A stretch of DNA of 39,181 nucleotides. Origin: Gammaproteobacteria bacterium AqS3. GTDB lineage: Bacteria; Pseudomonadota; Gammaproteobacteria; MEIF01; AqS3. The translations under genes and the position numbers were made by a program. Positions 32,093-37,799 of the stretch are shown one piece after another (position 1 is the stretch's first letter; every line of letters begins with the position of its first letter). The notes below the pieces were generated by a model. It saw only the letters and a list, made by a program, of their open reading frames with translations, was not told the origin of the DNA and made no database searches. The stretch covers positions 1-39,181 of the forward strand of contig MEIF01000017.1 in the NCBI GenBank assembly GCA_001750645.1. Direction: 5' to 3'.

Positions 32093-32098
32093 ATTCTA
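32093..32098 (-). promoter_or_regulatory. Candidate -10 box for the giant gene
   Basis: On the minus strand TAGAAT (5 of 6 to consensus) is followed by the GC-rich string GCGCCGC, like the discriminator of growth-rate-controlled promoters. It implies a leader of about 150 nt. No good -35 was found 16-18 bp upstream, so confidence is limited. Confidence 0.4.
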
Positions 32099-32188
32099 CT
32101 ACTTTTGCAGGCGGCGTTATTGCCCCCTCCACCAACCGCCCTCCCCGACCGCCCCCGCCGCCCTCCCCGACCGATCCAGATGCGCCGC

Positions 32189-32300
32189 CGGTCGGCTGGG
32201 TCAGCACAGTGCCAGACTGCCGAATCGGCACCCCGCCGGGCCGTCATTTTTAATTGTGCTATCGTGCTCGCCGTATTTCTGAAACCCCCTTGAGAGGCAT
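32189..32300 (+). repeat. Duplicated 112-bp upstream region, copy 1
   Basis: It is identical to 33247-33358 except for 4 substitutions and has no gaps (constant offset 1058 bp). It carries the promoter-like element and the GAGAGG ribosome-binding site of coiled-coil gene 1. Confidence 0.9.
32257..32265 (+). promoter_or_regulatory. Extended -10-like element, gene 1
   Basis: TG-C-TATCGT fits the extended -10 pattern TGnTAnnnT and sits in AATTGTGCTATCGTGCTCGCC. The same pattern with a similar surround precedes all four coiled-coil genes (also at 33315, 34710 and 35161), which supports a real function. There is no clear -35. Confidence 0.45.
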
Positions 32301-32307
32301 GGATCCC

Positions 32308-33162
32308 ATGGCCAGTCAGAACCCGCGTAAATTAGATTCACATCACACGACCACCTCGCCATCCAAGCTTGAGGATAGTTCGGTTGATCACACACAGCAG
32401 TGCCAGGCCGACAAGCCGGCTGTGGCAATCCAAATCGAAAATCTTGAATTGCAAATCCTGCAGCTGAGCCAGGAGTTCAGGGAACTCGCCGGCTCAGAGG
32501 ACAAACGCATCGACTTTGTCGCGGCAAACTTGAACAGACAGATAAACACTCGCTTCGGCGAGGTGGAGGAAAATATGGCTAAGCAACTTGACGACCACAC
32601 AAACGAGCTGAAGGAACATCTGGACGGACAGATAATCCTGGTGAATAAACGTGTCGACGACACCAAAAATGATCTAAAGGGTGAGATGGGGCAAGCCGAG
32701 ACCAGACTGAACAAGCGCATCGACGACACCAAAAATGATCTAAAGGGCGAGATGGGGCAAGCCGAGACCAGACTGAACAAACGCATCGACGACACCAAAA
32801 ATGATCTAAAGGGAGATATCCGCGAGACCAAGGAGGAGCTAAAAACCGACATAGGAAAAGTTGAGACAGACCTGGGCAAACGCATCGACGACAACAAAAA
32901 TGATCTAAAGGGAGAGATGAGACAAGTCGAGACCAGACTGAACAAGCGCATTGACGACACCAAGGATGAGCTAAAGGGAGATATCCGCGAGACCAAGGAT
33001 GAGCTAAAGGGAGATATCCGCGAGACGCGGCAATACCTAGAAGGAAAGATAGACAGGCTTGAAAGCCGCATCACTTGGCCGCTATACATAGGGCTGGCAG
33101 TGGTGATATTGGGCGCACTCGCCGTCTACATCATTGAGAAGGCTGGCGCATTTGCTTCTTAA
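32308..33162 (+). CDS. Tail-anchored coiled-coil protein, family copy 1 (284 aa)
   Basis: I do not recognise a named family. The N-terminus (MASQNPRKLDSHHT) has no signal peptide. Residues about 30-85 carry a signature shared with the three neighbours (ADKxA, LELxILxL, SExKRIDFxxA). A long Lys/Asp/Glu-rich coiled coil follows, built from 22-residue units such as KRIDDTKNDLKGEM and 11-residue units (DIRETKDELKG). One C-terminal membrane helix (about 257-276, starting WPLYIG) precedes a short tail. So it is probably a cytoplasmic rod anchored in the inner membrane by its tail. The ATG at 32308 is chosen because GAGAGG lies 10 nt before it and gene 2 shares this start; the ATG at 32299 is only 1 nt from that site. 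The second half of the coil resembles apolipoprotein-like 11/22-mers, so membrane-surface binding is an alternative. Confidence 0.85.
   Translation: MASQNPRKLDSHHTTTSPSKLEDSSVDHTQQCQADKPAVAIQIENLELQILQLSQEFRELAGSEDKRIDFVAANLNRQINTRFGEVEENMAKQLDDHTNELKEHLDGQIILVNKRVDDTKNDLKGEMGQAETRLNKRIDDTKNDLKGEMGQAETRLNKRIDDTKNDLKGDIRETKEELKTDIGKVETDLGKRIDDNKNDLKGEMRQVETRLNKRIDDTKDELKGDIRETKDELKGDIRETRQYLEGKIDRLESRITWPLYIGLAVVILGALAVYIIEKAGAFAS
32647..32844 (+). repeat. 66-bp tandem repeats inside coiled-coil gene 1
   Basis: Near-identical units begin at 32647, 32713 and 32779, each 66 bp (22 codons). Related units begin at 32878 and 32944, the first after a 99-bp step, all multiples of 33 bp. The coil length can therefore change by whole hendecads without a frameshift. 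Confidence 0.85.
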
Positions 33163-33163
33163 A

Positions 33164-33210
33164 GCAAGCCCTCCCCGCCGACATCCTGACAGAGACTGTG
33201 CGCTGGGGCG
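33164..33210 (+). repeat. Duplicated 3' flank of gene 1
   Basis: GCAAGCCCTCCCCG and GACTGTGCGCTGGGGCG recur in the same order after gene 2 (34352-34399). With the shared upstream region this shows that the whole unit was duplicated. No U-tailed hairpin is visible. Confidence 0.75.
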
Positions 33211-33246
33211 ATTAATTTAATTAACAAGACCGCCCTCGTCACGCTG

Positions 33247-33358
33247 CGGTCGGCTGGGTCAGCACAGTGCCAGACTGCCAAATCGGCACCGCGCCGGGCC
33301 GTCATTTTTAATTGTGCTATTGTGCTCGCCGTATTTCTGAAACCTCCTTGAGAGGCAT
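33247..33358 (+). repeat. Duplicated 112-bp upstream region, copy 2
   Basis: Partner of 32189-32300 with 4 substitutions and no gaps. The promoter-like element (33315-33323, TG-C-TATTGT) and GAGAGG (33350-33355) are conserved. Confidence 0.9.
33315..33323 (+). promoter_or_regulatory. Extended -10-like element, gene 2
   Basis: TG-C-TATTGT occupies the same place as the element of gene 1, with one substitution inside the box. Confidence 0.45.
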
Positions 33359-33366
33359 AGATGCCC

Positions 33367-34350
33367 ATGGCCAATCAGAACCCAAGTAAATTAGATTCAC
33401 ATCACACGACCATCTCGCCTGATCACACGCAGCAGTACCAGGCCGATAAGTCGGCTGCGGTGATCAAGATCAACGGCCTCGAGCTAAAGATCCTGCAGTT
33501 GAGCCGGGAGTTCAAGGGACTCGCCAGCTCAGAGGGCAAGCGCATCGACTTCGTGGTCGCCAGCTTGAGCAGATGCACAGACGATCGCACCAACAAGGTC
33601 GAGGCACTGGTGATCAGTTACGTTGACTATCGCACAAGCGAACTCAATATCCACCTGGTCGGGCAGATAAACCAGGTCGATAGGCGAGTCAGCGTAGTGA
33701 AGAAAGGCTTAGATGCCTACGTAGCACAATCAGAGACCAACCTGGTCAAGCACATCGACGACACCAAGGAGGAGCTAAAAGCCGATATCAAAAAAGTCGA
33801 TGACCGTTTAGATGAGGTGAAGGAGGAGCTAAAGGGGGATATCCGTGAGACCAAGGAGGAGCTAAAAACTGACATAGGAAAAGTTGAGACAGATTTGGGC
33901 AAGCGCATCGACGACACCAAGGCGGAGCTAAAAACCGACATCAAAAAAGTTGAGACAGATTTGGGCAAGCGCATCGACGACACCAAGGCGGAGCTAAAAG
34001 CCGACATCAAAAAAGTCGATGAGCGTTTAGATGAGGTGAAGGGGGAGCTGAAAACCGACATCAAAAAAGTCGATGAGCGTTTAGATGAGGTGAAGGAGGA
34101 GCTGAAAACCGACATCAAAAAAGTCGATGAGCGTTTAGATGAGGTGAAAGGGAAGCTAAAAACCGACATCAAAAAAGTTAATAAGCGCGTTAATAAGCGC
34201 ATGGACCGCCTCGAAAAAAGATTCCTCTGGCCGATATGGGTAACATTATTCGCTGGATTCATCTCAAACATCTTCGGAAAACAGATCGCCCATTCACTCG
34301 TCAATACCGCTGTGAATATCTTCGAAACAGTGGCATCCTTCATCTCTTAG
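33367..34350 (+). CDS. Tail-anchored coiled-coil protein, family copy 2 (327 aa)
   Basis: Closest relative of the gene just upstream: the starts are nearly the same (MANQNPSKLDSHHT against MASQNPRKLDSHHT), and the signature residues ADKSA, LELKILQL and SExKRIDF are shared. A 12-residue segment present in copy 1 near residue 20 is partly missing. The coil (about residues 110-285) contains two kinds of unit: 22-residue (TDLGKRIDDTKAELKT) and 18-residue (DIKKVDERLDEVKGELKT, three tandem copies). A C-terminal membrane helix (about 288-303, WPIWVTLFAGF) is followed by a second mildly hydrophobic segment of about 20 residues that copy 1 lacks. No signal peptide is seen. The ATG at 33367 matches the start of copy 1; an ATG 6 nt earlier is equally readable. 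Likely an inner-membrane tail-anchored rod; partner unknown. Confidence 0.85.
   Translation: MANQNPSKLDSHHTTISPDHTQQYQADKSAAVIKINGLELKILQLSREFKGLASSEGKRIDFVVASLSRCTDDRTNKVEALVISYVDYRTSELNIHLVGQINQVDRRVSVVKKGLDAYVAQSETNLVKHIDDTKEELKADIKKVDDRLDEVKEELKGDIRETKEELKTDIGKVETDLGKRIDDTKAELKTDIKKVETDLGKRIDDTKAELKADIKKVDERLDEVKGELKTDIKKVDERLDEVKEELKTDIKKVDERLDEVKGKLKTDIKKVNKRVNKRMDRLEKRFLWPIWVTLFAGFISNIFGKQIAHSLVNTAVNIFETVASFIS
34003..34164 (+). repeat. Three 54-bp tandem repeats inside gene 2
   Basis: Units begin at 34003, 34057 and 34111, with a degenerate fourth from 34165, each encoding an 18-residue coil unit (7+11). Near identity suggests recent slippage expansion. Confidence 0.88.
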
Positions 34351-34567
34351 TGCAAGCCCTCCCCGCGCGAACTCTTGACCCAGACTGTGCGCTGGGGCGG
34401 TCGAGTCGGAGCGGCTGGATTAGCTGAACCGCCCCGGCTGAACCGGCTCCGTCAAGCAACTGGAATATCCGCCCATCTATATATGCTCACAAGGCAGCTC
34501 CGGTCTTGGCTGATCTGATCGATCTCGGGCGCCCCCGCCTCTGGCGCTCAATCACCCGCCCCGCTCC

Positions 34568-34642
34568 GACAAAGTGAAAAATTTGGGCGAGCGCATCAGG
34601 TGCGTGGAAAAGCCGGACTTGGCGCATCGAAAATATCAATGA
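34568..34642 (+). pseudogene. Possible remnant of another coiled-coil family member
   Basis: Translation of this short open stretch gives DKVKNLGERIRCVEK before it ends in a stop (TGA 34640-34642). The string resembles KKNLDERIERVEQ of gene 4 and KVETDLGKRIDD of genes 1 and 2. It is short and charged, so chance similarity cannot be excluded. Confidence 0.3.
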
Positions 34643-34709
34643 GGGCGCTGATGATGTCGGCCATTAAATCGCACGACAACGCCCAAGCCGACACAGCTCC
34701 CTCGAACTG

Positions 34710-34718
34710 TGCTAGGCT
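34710..34718 (+). promoter_or_regulatory. Extended -10-like element, gene 3
   Basis: TG-C-TAGGCT followed by TGCCAAATT. Exactly 28 nt separate it from the ATG at 34747, the same distance as in gene 4. Confidence 0.4.
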
Positions 34719-34746
34719 TGCCAAATTATTCAAGACGGAGAGCCCG

Positions 34747-35082
34747 ATGAGCACTCACCACCCTGATTCTGATCAGAATCAATACCTGATCAAAATGTCC
34801 CGACTCGAAAAGGAGTTTGCTGAGCACAGGAGGCAATGCGCAGCCGACAAGGCGGCCACGGCAGCCAGAATCCACGAGCTCGAATTGAGGGTCTTGGAAT
34901 TGGAAGGAGACTTCCAGGCGCTCGTCAGTTCAGAGGATGAACGCATCGACTTTTTGGCGGCAGAGTTGAACAAACATCTAGACCGTCAACTCGCCAAGGT
35001 GAAGGGAACCGTATACGGACACATGAGCGAGCGCACAAAATGGCTTGAAGGACAGCTCCGGCGAACAGATAAGCCAAGTTAA
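34747..35082 (+). CDS. Short soluble coiled-coil protein, family copy 3 (111 aa, no membrane anchor)
   Basis: It shares the family signature (ADKAA, LELRVLEL, SEDERIDFLAAEL) but ends soon after it (KWLEGQLRRTDKPS), where the relatives continue into the long coil and membrane helix. It therefore consists of the N-terminal module alone, probably a soluble helical protein. The ATG at 34747 is chosen because ACGGAG lies 6 nt before it and the start MSTHHPDSDQNQ parallels MNTHNPDSNQDQ of gene 4. The frame extends upstream without support. It may be a truncated copy or a true short partner that could assemble with the anchored relatives through the shared module; the sequence alone does not decide. 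Confidence 0.72.
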   Translation: MSTHHPDSDQNQYLIKMSRLEKEFAEHRRQCAADKAATAARIHELELRVLELEGDFQALVSSEDERIDFLAAELNKHLDRQLAKVKGTVYGHMSERTKWLEGQLRRTDKPS

Positions 35083-35160
35083 TCAGCAGGCCTCGCCATT
35101 CTCTTGGACAGGTCTCCGCTGCGGCGGGCAATGACCCGACCTCAACGAGTCCCAGAATTG

Positions 35161-35169
35161 TGATACTCT
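35161..35169 (+). promoter_or_regulatory. Extended -10-like element, gene 4
   Basis: TG-A-TACTCT followed by TGCCAAATTG, 28 nt before the ATG at 35198. The surround (AATTGTGATACTCTTGCC) matches that of gene 3 and, more loosely, of genes 1 and 2. Confidence 0.42.
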
Positions 35170-35197
35170 TGCCAAATTGTTTCTCAGGAACCATCCG

Positions 35198-36133
35198 ATG
35201 AACACACACAACCCAGATTCAAATCAGGATCAAATCGTGACCCTGCTGTCCAAAATCAGCGACGCCCTGATTGATTTTGAAGGACAGCATACGGTCGACA
35301 AATCAGCCCTCAACGCCAAAATCGAAAACCTTGAGTTGAAGGTGTTTCAGTTGAGAGACGATTTCAAGAAGGAGGTCGGCCAATTAGATAAATTAGATAA
35401 ATGCCTCAGCGACCTGACAGCAGATTTTGGCGAGCGCTTCACTCAGATAAAGAAAAATTTGGACGAGCGCATAGAGCGGGTGGAGCAGCGGGTGGAGCAG
35501 CGCGTGGAGCAGGCAGAGAACACACTGCACCTGCACATCAATCAAATAAGAGAAGACCTGAAGTGGCAAATCAGCCATGAACAAGAAAACCGGACCTGGC
35601 GCATCGATCGCGTCAATGAACGCATCGAGCGCCTGGAGAAAAATTTCGAGCGGGACCTCGACTACGCAAAAGAGCGCTTCGAATGGCGCATCAAACATGA
35701 AGAGGAAAGCCGGACCTGGCGCATCGATCACGTCAATGAGCGCATCGAGCGCCTGGAGAAAAATTTCGAGTGGCGTATTAATCATGAAAAGGAAAGCCGG
35801 ACCTGGCGCATCGATCACGTCAATGAGCGCATCGAGAGCGTCAATGGACGCATTGACTGGCAAGGAGAACATCTCAAAGGACGCATCGACTGGCAAGGAG
35901 AACATCTCAATAGACGCATCGACTGGCAAGAAGAACATCTCAAAGGACGCATCGACTGGCAAAGGGAACATCTCGAACGGCAGATAAACCATGAAAAAGA
36001 AAGCCGAACCTGGCGCATCAAAGATGTCGACAAGCGCGTCAACAGAATTGAAAACATCTTAATCTGGGGGGCGTGGGGCGTGGTATTCGCCCTCTTTTTT
36101 GTGTCGATTATTAAGAGCATCAGCGGTGCCTAG
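35198..36133 (+). CDS. Tail-anchored coiled-coil protein, family copy 4 (311 aa)
   Basis: The N-terminus MNTHNPDSNQDQ and the ADK-type signature (VDKSALNAKIENLELKVFQL) link it to the three upstream genes. The coil (about residues 75-285) is built from other units. A repeat with RTWRIDHVNERIERLEKNF occurs three times, then four 11-residue units GRIDWQGEHLK. Many Trp, Arg and His residues distinguish it from the Lys/Asp-rich coils of genes 1 and 2. A C-terminal helix (about 287-305, IWGAWGVVFALFF) ends in a short tail. The ATG at 35198 is chosen because AGGA lies 8 nt before it; the frame opens 7 codons earlier without a site. Likely an inner-membrane-anchored cytoplasmic rod. Function and partner are unknown. 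Confidence 0.83.
   Translation: MNTHNPDSNQDQIVTLLSKISDALIDFEGQHTVDKSALNAKIENLELKVFQLRDDFKKEVGQLDKLDKCLSDLTADFGERFTQIKKNLDERIERVEQRVEQRVEQAENTLHLHINQIREDLKWQISHEQENRTWRIDRVNERIERLEKNFERDLDYAKERFEWRIKHEEESRTWRIDHVNERIERLEKNFEWRINHEKESRTWRIDHVNERIESVNGRIDWQGEHLKGRIDWQGEHLNRRIDWQEEHLKGRIDWQREHLERQINHEKESRTWRIKDVDKRVNRIENILIWGAWGVVFALFFVSIIKSISGA
35846..35977 (+). repeat. Four 33-bp tandem repeats inside gene 4
   Basis: Units begin at 35846, 35879, 35912 and 35945, each encoding a hendecad of the form xRIDWQxEHLx. Eleven-residue periodicity favours a nearly straight or right-handed coiled coil. Confidence 0.88.
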
Positions 36134-36187
36134 GCCGATACTTCATCTGCTGAACAGAATCAGGTCAGACGACGACCCAGCGAGTGA

Positions 36188-36420
36188 GTGAGCGAAGTGA
36201 AGGCAGACCTGAAAACCGATACGGGAAAAACTGATACGGACTCGGGCAAGAGCATAAAAAATTAGAGAAATCTGTGAGCCAACGCATTGACCACCGCGAA
36301 GACAAATTCCTCGGACCGATTTTGACAGCACAGATATGCATAAACATCGTGAACATCTTGATACCAGTGGTCTACCCCCTCTTTTTCGGAGAATTTTTCA
36401 CCCGCCAAAATCCCCCCGCC
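36188..36420 (+). pseudogene. Decayed fifth copy of the coiled-coil family (C-terminal part)
   Basis: From 36188 a frame reads VSEVKADLKTDTGKTDTDSG, close to the DEVKGELKTDIKKVETDLG type of gene 2, and stops at TAG 36263-36265. In another frame from about 36259 the sequence continues as KLEKSVSQRIDHREDKFLGP and a hydrophobic segment (ILTAQICINIVNILIPVVY). This matches RxDRLEKRFLWPI plus the membrane helix of gene 2. So a coil end and tail anchor are both recognisable but separated by a stop and a frameshift, and the N-terminal part is missing. It fills most of the gap between gene 4 and pyrD. I see no start signal that would rescue it. Confidence 0.62.
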
Positions 36421-36434
36421 CGCCGACATCACCC

Positions 36435-37493
36435 TCACAAACCCTGTTCAGAAATCTCAGGCGAACGCTCCAAGGCATCAAAAATATCGGCGATCAATCT
36501 GGGCCCCCGAAATACCAGCCCGGTGTAGAGCTGCACCAAGTCAGCCCCGGCGTCGAGCAGATTCTGCGCGCTGGCTCCGTCCTCAACTCCGCCCGAACCC
36601 ACCAGCACCGCATCAGTCGGCAGCTCGCTGCGCAGCAGACGAACCAGCTCGCAGCTGGCCCGATGCAGGGGCGGGCCGCTGAGCCCGCCCTCCTGCTCGA
36701 CATCCGGCAGGCCGGCGACGGTGTCGGGCCGCTGCCTGGTGGTGTTGCTGGCAATCACTCCCTCGATGTTCTTTTGCGCCAGCAGCGCCGCCGTGCGCCG
36801 CAGGTCGTCAGCGCCAAAATCACTGCTCAGCTTGACCCAGATCGGTCGATGCAGGTCGGTCTCGGCGACGAGCTCCTCGCGCCGGGCGTATAGCCCGTCC
36901 AACAGCTGACCCAGCCGGTCGGGGCGCTGCCAGTCGCGCAGCCCGGGCGTGTTGGGCGAGGAGACATTGACGACAAAATAATCGCCCCAAATCCACAGCC
37001 GCCTGAGACACTGCAGGTAGTCGGCAAGGGGATCTTCGCTGTCCCGGTTGGGGCCGATGTTGATGCCGATGACGCAGTCCAGCCTGGGCTGCCGGCTGAG
37101 TTTGTCGGCCACCTCCGCTGCGCCAATGCTGGGAAATCCCATGCGGTTGATCAGCGCGCGCGCCTCCCCAAGGCGGAACACGCGGGGCGGGGGGCTGCCC
37201 GTCTGCGGCCTCGGGGTGACCGTGCCGACCTCGATAAAACCCGCCCCCAGGCTGGCCAGGCCGACGATGGCGCCGGCGTTTTTGTCCAGACCGGCGGCAA
37301 CGCCGATGCGGTTGGCAAAACTCAGCGAACCCAGCTGAACCGGCTGTGCAGAACGCAGCGGCTGCGGACGGCGCCCCGCCAGGGTGTTCAGCACCCAAAG
37401 GCTGAATTGCTGGGCGCGCTCGGCGTCCAAGAGATGCGCGGCGCGCAATACCGCCGGGTGCGACAGCCAGCGGTGCAGCGCCCTCACCGGCAC
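36435..37493 (-). CDS. pyrD: Dihydroorotate dehydrogenase (quinone), class 2
   Basis: It oxidises dihydroorotate to orotate in pyrimidine synthesis, passing electrons through FMN to membrane quinone. Family motifs appear in order: AAGLDKNAG (about 66-74), EVGTVTPRPQ and INRMGFPS near the FMN site, GINIGPN, then NVSSPNTPGL (about 176-185) with the catalytic Ser of class 2 enzymes. ASNTT, GGLSGPPL, GSGGV and LYTGLVFRGP (phosphate binding of FMN) follow. The N-terminal helices that mark class 2 are present (VRALHRWL, LDAERAQQF). At 352 residues from the GTG at 37493 it is close to the usual 336-350; a GTG at 37487 is equally possible. No clear ribosome-binding site was found, and upstream codons in frame are not family-like. 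It is transcribed toward the coiled-coil array and divergently from glnS. Confidence 0.96.
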   Translation of the reverse strand: MPVRALHRWLSHPAVLRAAHLLDAERAQQFSLWVLNTLAGRRPQPLRSAQPVQLGSLSFANRIGVAAGLDKNAGAIVGLASLGAGFIEVGTVTPRPQTGSPPPRVFRLGEARALINRMGFPSIGAAEVADKLSRQPRLDCVIGINIGPNRDSEDPLADYLQCLRRLWIWGDYFVVNVSSPNTPGLRDWQRPDRLGQLLDGLYARREELVAETDLHRPIWVKLSSDFGADDLRRTAALLAQKNIEGVIASNTTRQRPDTVAGLPDVEQEGGLSGPPLHRASCELVRLLRSELPTDAVLVGSGGVEDGASAQNLLDAGADLVQLYTGLVFRGPRLIADIFDALERSPEISEQGL

Positions 37494-37799
37494 CGGAGAG
37501 GCCGTGCGGCCCGGCCCGCCCTGCGATCGCGCTGATCCGGTTCCGAGAGCCGCTCGCTCATTAAATCTGCCCGCTCGGAATTTCGCGCGTGAGCGTATCA
37601 CAACTAATAAGGTGTCACCGGGGCACTGGCCGCACTTGACAAAACCCCCGCCGCCTGCCCAAAAAATCCAGACCGATATGCCTTTGCTTGCAGACACTTT
37701 TTCCACAGCAAACCCATCGCGTTTGCCGAGCGTTTTCCGAGCGCCCGCCGGCCGCCGCAACCACACACCGGGCGCAAGTCCATAAACTAGGCCGCCGCC
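37494..37799. promoter_or_regulatory. Divergent pyrD-glnS intergenic region
   Basis: A 306-bp gap. For pyrD a candidate extended -10 (TG-A-TACGCT, plus 37592-37600) lies about 100 nt upstream of the start. For glnS a perfect -35-like TTGACA occurs at 37636-37641, but no good -10 follows at 16-18 bp. A short direct repeat GTGAGTGCC occurs at 37800-37808 and 37809-37817, at the glnS start. No RNA gene or small CDS was found. Confidence 0.45.
37592..37600 (-). promoter_or_regulatory. Candidate pyrD extended -10
   Basis: The minus strand reads TTGTGATACGCT, fitting TGnTAnnnT. GTGACA lies upstream at a short 15-bp spacing, so the -35 is uncertain. Confidence 0.3.

Larger units (their letters stand above)
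31934..32307. promoter_or_regulatory. Divergent control region between the giant gene and the coiled-coil array
   Basis: This is the gap of about 374 bp between the GTG of the giant gene and the start of the first coiled-coil gene. Toward the giant gene it holds a -10-like TAGAAT, a hairpin and a 10-bp palindrome (AAACATGTTT at 32050-32059). Toward the array it holds a TGnTAnnnT element at 32257-32265 and a GAGAGG ribosome-binding site at 32292-32297. A C-rich stretch with a repeated CCCTCCCCGACCG string lies at about 32139-32172. No coding sequence is supported here. Confidence 0.6.
34351..34746 (+). other. Spacer between coiled-coil genes 2 and 3
   Basis: This 396-bp gap begins with the duplicated 3' flank (34352-34399). 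It contains an 8-bp inverted repeat with a 26-nt loop (GGGGCGGT at 34394-34401, ACCGCCCC at 34428-34435). A direct repeat GCTGAACCG lies at 34424-34432 and 34437-34445, and a small AT-rich spot (TATATAT) near 34478. A short fragment resembling the coiled-coil family follows at 34568-34642, then the promoter-like element of gene 3. No complete gene is supported. Confidence 0.55.

Noticed and set aside
32201-32247. Starts upstream in frame with the coiled-coil genes (for example TTG at 32254)
   Set aside because: They lie inside the duplicated promoter-like region; the GAGAGG site and the conserved MAxQNP start favour 32308 and 33367.
32388-33089. Minus-strand open frame opposite coiled-coil gene 1 (Ser/Phe-rich)
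   Set aside because: Its repeats are the reverse complement of the coil repeats; gene 1 has the ribosome-binding site, the conserved start and a membrane helix. The same applies to 33717-34343 and 35393-35992.
34475-34488. TATATAT in the spacer between genes 2 and 3, considered as a promoter
   Set aside because: No -35 at a suitable distance and no gene directly downstream; the gene 3 element at 34710 is a better candidate.
36400-36434. G-rich run on the minus strand after pyrD, considered as a quadruplex
   Set aside because: The G-runs do not give four separate tracts with allowed loops; no terminator hairpin with a T-run either.
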